From positions 39,206-103,205 of the forward strand of contig NZ_JAMQAW010000026.1 in assembly GCF_023701525.1 (NCBI RefSeq): a stretch of DNA of 64,000 nucleotides. The letters are read 5' to 3'. Made by a program: the position numbers and the translations under genes. The stretch is from Streptomyces albipurpureus (GTDB lineage Bacteria; Actinomycetota; Actinomycetes; Streptomycetales; Streptomycetaceae). The notes under the pieces are model-generated. The model did no database searches. It had not been told where the DNA came from and saw only the letters and a program-made list of their open reading frames with translations. Positions 51,479-58,697 of this stretch are shown here, piece after piece. How positions within the stretch are numbered: position 1 is the stretch's first letter; each line of letters opens with the position of its first letter.

Positions 51479-51515
51479 GGAGCGGCCGCTGGGCCCGAGA
51501 GCCAGTGGCCGCTCC
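51479..51515 (+). terminator. Terminator-like hairpin between the SWIM and P450 genes
   Basis: 51479-51492 pairs with 51502-51515 over 14 bp (one G-T wobble), loop 9 nt. It is about 300 nt after the SWIM stop, so it may serve the SWIM transcript or isolate the P450 gene. Confidence 0.6.
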
Positions 51516-51691
51516 TGCTCCCCGTACACCTCCACCCTTCCCACTCCTCCTACGAGCCTCCGAAACCCCTCGGTGAGCGATTGACCTCGGGGAGGGAATT
51601 CGGCCCAGAACGGCGGGATTTGATGGCGAGCCGTCCTTGGGCCACTCAGTTCGGCCAGGAGGACAGAGCGCCCTCTCTAAGGTGAATCCAC

Positions 51692-52888
51692 ATGACCCTC
51701 GACGACCGCACGTCCGAACTCCTGACAGACCCCTACCCCGTCTACGACAAGCTGCGCGAGGCCGCACCGGTACACCGGATCGTGGGCCCGGACGGACTGC
51801 CCGTCTGGATCGTCACCCGCTACGAGGACGTACGGGAAGCACTTGCCGACCCACGGCTGTCCCTGGACAAGAGACATGCCACCCCCGGCGGATACCGCGG
51901 CTTTCGACTGCCACCCGCACTTGACGCAAACATGCTCAACATGGACCCGCCGGACCACACTCGGATCCGGCGCCTGGTCACCAAGACGTTCACCGCACGG
52001 CGGATCGAGCGGTTGAGGGAACCCGTCCGGCGCATTGCCGACGAACTGCTCGACGCCATGGCGACCCGTGACCGGACGGATCTGGTGGTCTCCTACGCCG
52101 CGCCCCTGCCCATCCACACCATCTGCGAGTTGCTCGGCGTACCCCGGGAGGCCCGACGGGACTTTCGTGACTGGACGGACGCACTCGTGCTTCCGGACCC
52201 CGCACGACCTCAGGCCGCCAAAGAGGCCGTCGGAAGCCTGATCGCCTATGTCTCCACCCTGCTGGAACACAAACGCGCACAACCGGGCGATGACCTGCTC
52301 TCCGCGCTGATCGCGGTTCGGGACGAGCCGGGCGCGGACGGAAGCGACCGCCTCAGCGAGGACGAACTGACCTCGCTCGCCTTTCTGATCCTCTTCGTCG
52401 GATACGAGAACACCGTCCAACTCATCGGCACCTCGGTACTGACCCTGTTCCGCAACCCCCGGCAGTTCGCTGAGCTGCGGGAGAACCCGTCCAGGATCGC
52501 CGCAGTGGTCGACGAGTTCATGCGGTACGAAGGACCCGCGCTGCTGGGCATTCGGCGCTTCCCCATCGAGGACCTGACCATCGGTGGAGTGACCGTACCG
52601 GCGGGCGAGACGGTGATGGTCTCCCTGGCGTCGGCCAACCGTGACCCGAACCGGTTCCCCGACCCCGACCAACTCGACCTGGATCGCGACGCACAAGGCC
52701 ATGTCGCCCTTGGTCACGGTCTGCACTACTGCCTCGGCGCGCATCTGGCCCGGCTGGAGACGGAGATCGCGCTCACCGCGTTGCTTGAGCGGTTTCCTCG
52801 GCTGGCACTCGACACTGAGGAGAGCGCCCTGCGCTGGCGTCCGTCCATCCGCACCCGGGGGCTGCTGGCGCTTCCCGTGCGCTACTGA
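51692..52888 (+). CDS. Cytochrome P450 (CYP107-like)
   Basis: 398 residues, normal for a soluble Streptomyces P450. The N-terminus has DPYPVYDKLREAAPVHRI. The I-helix reads LFVGYENTVQLIG, where the canonical A-G-x-D/E-T-T has Asn in place of the first Thr. The K-helix ExxR is in VDEFMRYEGPA, and the heme loop is LGHGLHYCLGAHLARLE with its Cys ligand. It needs ferredoxin and reductase partners, which are not nearby. Substrate unknown. A TAAGGT box ends 8 nt before the ATG, suggesting a leaderless transcript. Confidence 0.93.
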   Translation: MTLDDRTSELLTDPYPVYDKLREAAPVHRIVGPDGLPVWIVTRYEDVREALADPRLSLDKRHATPGGYRGFRLPPALDANMLNMDPPDHTRIRRLVTKTFTARRIERLREPVRRIADELLDAMATRDRTDLVVSYAAPLPIHTICELLGVPREARRDFRDWTDALVLPDPARPQAAKEAVGSLIAYVSTLLEHKRAQPGDDLLSALIAVRDEPGADGSDRLSEDELTSLAFLILFVGYENTVQLIGTSVLTLFRNPRQFAELRENPSRIAAVVDEFMRYEGPALLGIRRFPIEDLTIGGVTVPAGETVMVSLASANRDPNRFPDPDQLDLDRDAQGHVALGHGLHYCLGAHLARLETEIALTALLERFPRLALDTEESALRWRPSIRTRGLLALPVRY

Positions 52889-53000
52889 GCGACCCGGCCG
52901 AACCGACCGGTCGAGCCGGCTCCCGTACCCCACTTCACCCAACGGAAAAGGCGGACAGCCCGCCCATCCGTGTCGAAGCAGACCAGACCAGGAGGGTCGG

Positions 53001-54452
53001 ATGGGCAGAGTCATCATCAAGGGGTGCACCGCCCTGGTGCATGACCACGACGGGCAGATCGAGTTCATCGAGGACGCGGTCATCTCCCTACGGCACGGCC
53101 TGATCGAATCGATCACCGCCCGCGCCGCCAGCGGGGCTGTCTCGTACCAGGTCACCGGTGCTCAGAGGGGTAGGGCGGATGCCGCCCCACCATCCGGGGC
53201 ACCAGAAGCACCGACCTCGGTGCCGGAAACCGGCTCCACGGGCGGCACCCCGGCGGGTGCGCCCATCGAGTGGATCGATGGGCGGGGACAACTCGCGATG
53301 CCCGGCCTCATCAACTGCCATACCCATACGCCCATGGTGGCGCTACGGGGCATCGCCGAGGACATGGACATCGACGAGTGGTTCAACGACTGGATCTGGC
53401 CGATCGAGTCCAACCTCACCGATCACCTCGTGGAACTCGGGGCGCGGTTGGCGTGCGCCGAGATGATCCGGGCGGGCGTGACCACCTTCGCCGATCACTA
53501 CTTCTCGATGGATCAGGTCGCAGCCGCGGTCGCCGAGAGCGGGCTGAGAGCGAATCTCGGCTGGGCCTACTTCTCCAGTCAGGGATCCGGTGGGCGCGAG
53601 CGATCCCTTGACTTCGCCCTGCGGCTACGCGGCGCGGCCGAGGGGCGCATCACCACCGCGCTCGCGCCCCACGCCCCGTACACCGTGAACGACATGGATC
53701 TGGCGGCGACGGCGGAACTCGCCCGCGAACACGGCCTCCTCGTCCATGTCCACGCGGCGGAGAACGCGGCCCAGACCGCCGCCAGCCTGGAGCAACACGG
53801 GCAGACCCCCATCGAGGTCCTTCACCGGGCCGGGCTGCTCGACGGGGATCTGCTGATCGCACATGGCACCGGCATCACCACGGAAGACCTTGAGATCCTC
53901 GGGGGCGCCCCAGGCCGGGTCGGTGTGGCGAGCGCGCCCCGGGGCTATCTGAAGTTCGGTTGGGGCACCACACCGGTACGGGGGCTCGCAGCGGTCGGTG
54001 TCCCGGTCGGGTTGGCCACCGATGGCGCCGCGTCGAACAACACCCTCGATGTGTGGGAGAGCATGACGCTCACCGCCCTCGTACAGAAGTCGGCCGAGAA
54101 CGATCCCTCGTGGCTCACCGCTCGACAGGCCCTGGACCACGCCACCACCCAGAGCGCCCGGGTGGTCGGCCTTGGCGAACACATCGGTGCGCTCACCCCC
54201 GGGCGACGGGCCGATCTCATCCTGGTGGATCTCACCGGCCCGCACACCCAGCCGTCGCACGACCACGCAGCCACCCTGGTGCACAGCGCCCGCTCCAGCG
54301 ATGTCCGCACCACGATCGTCGACGGTCGCGTTCTGATGCGGGATCGCCAGTTGCTCACCCTCGACGTGCCCACCATTGTCGCCGAACTCGGCTCGGAACT
54401 ACCTGCTCTGATCGAGCGTCGAGAGGGTGAGCGAATCCAGAAGTACGGCTGA
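53001..54452 (+). CDS. Amidohydrolase, SAH/MTA deaminase-like (MtaD/TrzN group)
   Basis: About 483 residues, AGGAGGG before ATG 53001. Metal ligands are in LINCHTHTPMVALRGIAEDM, VHVHAAENAAQTA, LIAHGTGITTEDL and GLATDGAASNNTLDVWESM. The WFNDWIWPIESNLTDHLVEL helix is typical of MTA/S-adenosylhomocysteine deaminases, so an adenosine-type deamination is the best guess. A ~45-residue Ala/Pro/Ser/Gly-rich insertion (about residues 48-92) interrupts the N-terminal beta-sandwich. The cytoplasmic enzyme is preceded by a P450 with about 110 bp between them. Confidence 0.88.
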   Translation: MGRVIIKGCTALVHDHDGQIEFIEDAVISLRHGLIESITARAASGAVSYQVTGAQRGRADAAPPSGAPEAPTSVPETGSTGGTPAGAPIEWIDGRGQLAMPGLINCHTHTPMVALRGIAEDMDIDEWFNDWIWPIESNLTDHLVELGARLACAEMIRAGVTTFADHYFSMDQVAAAVAESGLRANLGWAYFSSQGSGGRERSLDFALRLRGAAEGRITTALAPHAPYTVNDMDLAATAELAREHGLLVHVHAAENAAQTAASLEQHGQTPIEVLHRAGLLDGDLLIAHGTGITTEDLEILGGAPGRVGVASAPRGYLKFGWGTTPVRGLAAVGVPVGLATDGAASNNTLDVWESMTLTALVQKSAENDPSWLTARQALDHATTQSARVVGLGEHIGALTPGRRADLILVDLTGPHTQPSHDHAATLVHSARSSDVRTTIVDGRVLMRDRQLLTLDVPTIVAELGSELPALIERREGERIQKYG

Positions 54453-54611
54453 TAGCGATGCCGGACGCTGACCGGGACGGGTGAGGCCGGTTCGAACAGG
54501 CGAACACTCAAAGGGGTGAAAGGCACCCAGAGTGGGATCCGAACGCCCTTTGGGCATCGTTGTCCGGGGTGCGGGCGAGTGCCCGAGAAGTTCTCCGGAA
54601 GGCAGGACCCG

Positions 54612-55340
54612 ATGAGGCAGATTCATCGAAAGGGGCTCGCCACCGTGATGCTCACGGGTGGCGCGCTTGCACTGGCGGGACACGCAAGCGCGGACTCGAT
54701 CGCCAACGGTGGTGCGGTCGGCTCTCCGGGAGTGATCGCGGGCAACACGGTGCAGCTCCCGATTCATGTTCCCCTCAACCTCTGCGGCAACACCGTCAAC
54801 GTGGTGGGGCTGCTCAACCCGGCCGCTGGCAACAGTTGCGCCAACACCTCAAAGGGCGGCGCCACCGCCCCCGGCGGGCAGACGCCCGGCAGCCAGAACT
54901 CCGGCGGTTCGGTGGCCAACGGCATCACCAAGGGCTCACCCGGAGTGATCTCCGGCAATGGTGTCCAGCTGCCGGTCGATCTGCCGGTCAACCTCAGTGG
55001 AAACTCTCTGAACGTCGTCGGCATCGGCAATCCCGCCTTCGGCAACACCTCGGTGAACGGGCCGGCTGAGCCGACTGGCCCCAAGCCGCCCCCGCCGGTG
55101 AAGCCCGTGACCCCGCCGGTGACCCCGCCCATCACCACGCCGAAGCCTCCGCCGACGCAGAAGCCGGTGGACCGACCTGTGGAGAGGCCCAACACCCCGG
55201 ACACCCCTGACGACACCAAGCCGCGGGGCGCCCTCGCCCACACCGGCGCGGGGGGAATCGGATATGTCGTTCCCGCCGGTGCGGCCCTGATGCTTGGCGG
55301 GGCCCTGCTCTACCGCCGAGCGCGTCGCGCGGAGGCCTAG
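54612..55340 (+). CDS. Long chaplin with two chaplin domains and LAHTG sorting signal
   Basis: About 242 residues, GGAAGGCAGGA before ATG 54612. A signal peptide (ATVMLTGGALALAGHASA) precedes chaplin domain 1 (ANGGAVGSPGVIAGNTVQLP with two Cys, in NLCGN and NSCAN). After a Gly-rich spacer comes chaplin domain 2 (ANGITKGSPGVISGNGVQLP), which has Ser and no Cys at those positions. A Pro/Lys-rich wall-spanning region and the sortase motif LAHTG, a hydrophobic segment and RRARRAEA end the protein. Long chaplins are anchored to peptidoglycan and nucleate the amyloid-like hydrophobic sheath of aerial hyphae. Confidence 0.92.
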   Translation: MRQIHRKGLATVMLTGGALALAGHASADSIANGGAVGSPGVIAGNTVQLPIHVPLNLCGNTVNVVGLLNPAAGNSCANTSKGGATAPGGQTPGSQNSGGSVANGITKGSPGVISGNGVQLPVDLPVNLSGNSLNVVGIGNPAFGNTSVNGPAEPTGPKPPPPVKPVTPPVTPPITTPKPPPTQKPVDRPVERPNTPDTPDDTKPRGALAHTGAGGIGYVVPAGAALMLGGALLYRRARRAEA

Positions 55341-55347
55341 GAGACCT

Positions 55348-55381
55348 GCCACTACGGCATTGAGCCTCACTACGGCGTTGA
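55348..55381. repeat. 16-bp direct repeat after the chaplin gene
   Basis: CACTACGGCATTGAGC (55348-55363) and CACTACGGCGTTGAGC (55366-55381) differ at one base and start 18 bp apart. Confidence 0.8.
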
Positions 55382-55455
55382 GCTGGAGACCGGCCAGTGG
55401 CGGGCCCCGGTTCAGCACCGGTCACCGGTCCGGCACAAGCCCTGGCCCCGGGTGT

Positions 55456-55914
55456 TCAGCGGACGCTCGGGGCGGCTGCACCAATGAACTCCGAGAGGGT
55501 CTCGCGGGCCTGCTCCGAGCGCTGTGAGCGATCGTCCTCATCGGGTGCCTCATGCATGCAGTTCGTCACCTCGAACGCGGCTGCCGCAAGCTCCAGTGCC
55601 TGAGCGTCGTCACACACCAACTGGACTCGGATCAATGCCTGATGGGCGCTTGAACGCAACCGGTACGAGTCGATCCGCGCCTCTTCGGCGGCTGGGCTGC
55701 CCGGCGTCTGCTGAGCGCGGTGCCAGCGGTCGTTCTGTCCCCTTCGGTAGTCGACGAGCGCCCCGGCGAAGGCGCTGTACGCGGAGATCCGCTCCTGACG
55801 CAACTGTTCGGCGCGGGACAGTTCGGCGGCGCGCTCGGTAGTCCGGCGCTGGAAGAAGTGGGTGACCACCGAGCCGAGCAGCGTGCCGATGACGGCGATG
55901 ACGGCTGTCTCCAT
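55456..55914 (-). CDS. Hypothetical membrane-anchored protein with coiled coil
   Basis: 152 residues, GGGGAGCAAGCACC before the ATG. A single N-terminal membrane segment (VIAVIGTLLGSVVTHFF) is followed by a charged helix RRTTERAAELSRAEQLRQER and a helical body (ISAYSAFAGALVDYRRGQND) containing a Cys in VQLVCDDAQALELAAAAFEV and NCMHEAPDEDDR. No family is recognised, though small Streptomyces proteins of this layout are common. It is divergent from the next gene. Function unknown. Confidence 0.75.
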   Translation of the reverse strand: METAVIAVIGTLLGSVVTHFFQRRTTERAAELSRAEQLRQERISAYSAFAGALVDYRRGQNDRWHRAQQTPGSPAAEEARIDSYRLRSSAHQALIRVQLVCDDAQALELAAAAFEVTNCMHEAPDEDDRSQRSEQARETLSEFIGAAAPSVR

Positions 55915-56063
55915 GGTGCTTGCTCCCCAAGGGCGTTGAGTTGAAGGGGCGAGAGGGTGGTTGGCCGCGGATGACGGCCCGGGCGATGGAGAAATGACGA
56001 TGATCCGATGGGGATCGGAATAATCGTTCGAGCGCTCACGACGGTCTTGATACCTTGATCGAC

Positions 56064-56795
56064 GTGGCGAAACTAAATCAGATCATCGCAGTGGAGAAGG
56101 GCGTCAAGTCCAAGGCGCACCAGGACTTGACCACCGCCCACCACGGGCTCCAGAAACCTGCGCTGCTCGCCGGCATCTCGCGTACCTACCAGCCGAAGGA
56201 CGAGGACGGCGAGCAGTTGCCGCCGGAGTCGACCAGGGTCCAGGTGCAGGCGGAGGACGTGCTGCGCGAGACGGCGAGGACGCTGACTCGGCTCTTTGAT
56301 GTGACCGCCACCAAGGATTGGGCGAACTGCACCGCTCGGGCCGATGTCACGGTTGACGGGCGGGTGCTGGTGAGCGAGGTGCCCGTGGCCTATCTGCTCT
56401 TCCTGGAGAAGCAGTTGACGGACATCAACACCTTCATCCGCAAGCTGCCCGTCCTCGATGCCTCGGAGTCATGGACGCAGGACCCGTCGACCGATGCCTG
56501 GAAGACGGAGATCGTGCGTACGGTGCGGACGAAGAAGGTCCCGCGCAACCATGTGAAGGCGGAGGCGACGGAGAAGCACCCGGCGCAGGTCGACGTCTAC
56601 TACGAGGACATTCCGGTCGGTTATTGGACGACGGTGAAGTTCTCCGGCGCGCTGCCCGCTCGACGGGTGAACGAACTGCTGGAGCGGGTGGAGAAGCTTC
56701 AGCAGGCCGTGAAGTTCGCGCGCGAGGAAGCCAATGGCGCGGAGGTCACGGACCAGCGGGTGGGTGACGCCGTTTTTGGCTATCTGTTCGAGTGA
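56064..56795 (+). CDS. Conserved protein of the KLNQIIAVEKG family (DUF7873-like), linked to tRNA-like RNAs
   Basis: About 243 residues from GTG 56064. It begins VAKLNQIIAVEKGVKSKAHQ, then GISRTYQPKDEDGEQLPPES, a central RADVTVDGRVLVSEVPVAYL, KQLTDINTFIRKLPVLDAS, and a helical end (VNELLERVEKLQQAVKFARE) with VTDQRVGDAVFGYLFE. I recognise the N-terminal pattern from bacterial and actinophage proteins, and believe it is the family called DUF7873, but its function is unknown to me. TACCTT ends 7 nt before the GTG, so the mRNA may be leaderless. Two tRNA-like RNA modules follow within 6-335 nt on the same strand, and may be co-transcribed. Confidence 0.75.
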   Translation: MAKLNQIIAVEKGVKSKAHQDLTTAHHGLQKPALLAGISRTYQPKDEDGEQLPPESTRVQVQAEDVLRETARTLTRLFDVTATKDWANCTARADVTVDGRVLVSEVPVAYLLFLEKQLTDINTFIRKLPVLDASESWTQDPSTDAWKTEIVRTVRTKKVPRNHVKAEATEKHPAQVDVYYEDIPVGYWTTVKFSGALPARRVNELLERVEKLQQAVKFAREEANGAEVTDQRVGDAVFGYLFE

Positions 56796-56800
56796 ACGGA

Positions 56801-56981
56801 TAGTCTCAAGACTCCTCATCCGCGGTTATGCGGGTGGGGTGCGCGAGGAGCGCAAGCTGAGACTGAGGCTTGTCGTGATCGTGCGGTTCCAGTGGAGGTT
56901 CGAATCCTCCCCGCGGCACAGCCAGTACGGGCCGCGGTAGCCCAAGTCCGGTAGAGGCAGACCGCCGTCAGACTGAGATTA
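56801..56981 (+). ncRNA. Permuted tRNA-like / Y RNA-like module A
   Basis: In 5'-3' order: anticodon-type strand GCGGT (56883-56887), 6-nt variable region, T-arm GGAGG-TTCGAAT-CCTCC (56894-56910), acceptor 3' strand CCGCGGC (56911-56917), 13-nt linker, acceptor 5' strand GCCGCGG (56931-56937), TA, D-arm GCC...GGC (56940-56958, loop with GG) and ACCGC (56961-56965), which closes with GCGGT. Acceptor, T and anticodon stems are perfect. A weaker outer stem, TAGTCTCA (56801-56808) with TGAGATTA (56974-56981), could close the RNA. The order is that of a circularly permuted tRNA. Confidence 0.6.
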
Positions 56982-57023
56982 CTGCTCCAGATTCAGCATT
57001 TTCCGCCGATCGCCGGATCGACC

Positions 57024-57131
57024 GGGCCCGAGCCCTGGGACGTCGAAATGCCGGTTCAAGTCCGGTCCGCACAGCTCGATGTGCGGTGGTCCAAAGGCAG
57101 GACGCGACGACATAACGACTGACTCGGGTCC
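57024..57131 (+). ncRNA. Permuted tRNA-like / Y RNA-like module B
   Basis: Outer stem GGGCCCGAG (57024-57032) with CTCGGGTCC (57123-57131; one G-T). Inside: anticodon-type strand CGTCG (57041-57045), 4-nt variable region, T-arm GCCGG-TTCAAGT-CCGGT (57050-57066), acceptor 3' strand CCGCACA (57067-57073), 6-nt linker, acceptor 5' strand TGTGCGG (57080-57086), TG, D-arm GTCC-AAAGGCA-GGAC (57089-57103), one base, CGACG (57105-57109) pairing CGTCG. All stems are complementary apart from one G-T in the T-stem and one in the outer stem. This is a complete tRNA core with the ends at the anticodon position and the acceptor closed by a loop. Confidence 0.65.
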
Positions 57132-57380
57132 TCAAGCGTGCCGGCGTGCCACATGGGTGGAATCAAAGGGTCCGGAGGCCGGCTACGCCTTCGGACCCGC
57201 TCCTTTCCCACTGCCGTTTCCGCTGGTCGCGCCCTAGCGGAACGACCGTCCAACCAGTCCGTTGCCACGCTTGCTTTCCGGACTGCTCCTTCTCGAATAG
57301 CGTGACGTCCTTTGGCGAGGCACCCGGACGGACGGGTGAGCACAGCCACATCCTCCCGGGCAGAGGAGTTGGAGGCTTTC

Positions 57381-57887
57381 ATGGGGTTCGAGGACATGCT
57401 GGGAAACGGTGCACGTCACGGGCGGGCGCGCGGTGCCATGGTGATGGACGGCTGCTTGACGGCGTTACCAACGGCGCCGTCGGCGGCGAGTGCCACGGCG
57501 GGCAACGGCGTTGCCAGCAGTGGTGTTGCGGGCACGGTACTGGCGCGCGGAGTCTCCCAGGGGACCTTGAAGATCAAGGCCAAAGGCCGCACCGATGTGA
57601 TCGTCCGGACGATCACCATTGCCCCGGGCGACTCCACCGGATGGCACTACCACCACGGCCAACTCCTTGCCGTCGTGAAGTCGGGCACCTTGACTCGCAC
57701 GCTCCAGGACTGCTCCGTCGAGGTGGCCCCCGCCGGGTCGGCGTTCATAGAACCGTCCGGCGCTGAGCACCGCCACATCGCACGGAACGCCGGTAGCGAG
57801 CCGGTGGTGCTGTATGTGACGTATCTGCTGCCCCAGGGCAGTCCGCTCTCGGTGGACGCCGAGCCGCCAACGTGTCTGGGGGAGTAG
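57381..57887 (+). CDS. Cupin-domain protein, possibly secreted
   Basis: About 168 residues from ATG 57381, preceded by GGAGGCTTTC. The N-terminal ~45 residues contain a basic stretch and CLTALPTAPSAASATA, which looks like a poor or degenerate signal peptide. The cupin core has VSQGTLKIKAKGRTDVIVRT, the metal motif STGWHYHHGQLLAVVKSGTL (two or three His), EVAPAGSAFIEPSGAEHRHI and a VVLYVTYLLPQG end. A single-domain cupin may bind a metal and a small ligand. Substrate unknown. Confidence 0.8.
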   Translation: MGFEDMLGNGARHGRARGAMVMDGCLTALPTAPSAASATAGNGVASSGVAGTVLARGVSQGTLKIKAKGRTDVIVRTITIAPGDSTGWHYHHGQLLAVVKSGTLTRTLQDCSVEVAPAGSAFIEPSGAEHRHIARNAGSEPVVLYVTYLLPQGSPLSVDAEPPTCLGE

Positions 57888-57936
57888 GAACCCCTCTTCG
57901 CTACGGATCGATGGATGGTTGGACGATGATTGACTC

Positions 57937-58584
57937 GTGCTACTCGAAGCGATCACCTGGGAGCGACTGACCGACGCCGTGGTGGACCAGACCACGCGTA
58001 CCTCGGCCGAGAAGAGCGGTCCTTGGTTCTGCATCGGGTTGGACGGGTCCTTTGACGCAGGTGTCGGAGACTTGGCCGCTCGGGTCGGGGACGCGCTGAG
58101 GCTGCGGGGACGGAGCGTGCTGGCCGTCAGCACGGCCGGTTTTCTCCGTCCGGCGTCGTTGCGCTATGAGTACGGGCGCACCGATCCCGATGCGTACTAC
58201 AACGGCTGGTTTGACACCGGGGCGTTGTGGCGGGAGGTCTTCGGGCCGTTGGAGACCGGCGGCAGTGGACTGGTGCTGCCGGATCTCTGGGACCCCTCAA
58301 GGGACAGGGCGACCCGTAGTCCGCGGGTCGCCCTTCCCGAGGGCGGTGTGTTGCTGCTCTACGGCCCGTTTCTGCTGGGGCACTGGTTCCCCTTCGATCT
58401 CACCCTGCATCTGAGGCTGTCGCCCGGGGCGTTGGCGCGGCGTACGGCGGCGGCCGAGCGGTGGACACTGCCCGCGTTTCAGCGGTACGAGGAGGAGGTG
58501 GGCCCGGTGGAGTCGGCCGATGCGGTGGTGTCGGTGGATGACCTGCGCCATCCCGCGTGGAGCGGATTCGGCGGGGACTTCTGA
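57937..58584 (+). CDS. Uridine-kinase-like protein lacking a canonical P-loop
   Basis: 215 residues from GTG 57937. The layout is that of the small uridine/phosphoribulokinase-like family of Streptomyces: FCIGLDGSFDAGVGDLAARV, ALRLRGRSVLAVSTAGFLRP, LRYEYGRTDPDAYYNGWFDT, VLLLYGPFLLGHWFPFDLTL and RRTAAAERWTLPAFQRYEEE. The Walker A position reads DGSFDAGVGDLA and lacks the GK[ST] that grips phosphate, so ATP-dependent kinase activity is doubtful. The YYNGWFD segment is well preserved, suggesting that a nucleoside or sugar is still bound. Confidence 0.75.
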   Translation: MLLEAITWERLTDAVVDQTTRTSAEKSGPWFCIGLDGSFDAGVGDLAARVGDALRLRGRSVLAVSTAGFLRPASLRYEYGRTDPDAYYNGWFDTGALWREVFGPLETGGSGLVLPDLWDPSRDRATRSPRVALPEGGVLLLYGPFLLGHWFPFDLTLHLRLSPGALARRTAAAERWTLPAFQRYEEEVGPVESADAVVSVDDLRHPAWSGFGGDF

Positions 58585-58697
58585 CAAGCCGGAGCCGGCT
58601 GTGCGCACCGAGTGGGTTCGGCCGCGCCGGAGTTGTGCGGCCGCCGTGCACCGTTGGATCTTGCGGGTCAGGGGATGGGGCTGCTTAGGTTTCGGCC

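Noticed and set aside
56820..56917. Ordinary linear tRNA ending with the 56894-56910 T-arm
   Set aside because: The only upstream acceptor candidate gives 6 bp by a self-complementary CCGCGG and leaves a poor D-arm; the downstream GCCGCGG gives a perfect 7-bp stem in permuted order.
56931..57073. Single linear tRNA using the module A 5' half and module B 3' half
   Set aside because: Acceptor strands GCCGCGG and CCGCACA are not complementary, and the distance would require a large intron.
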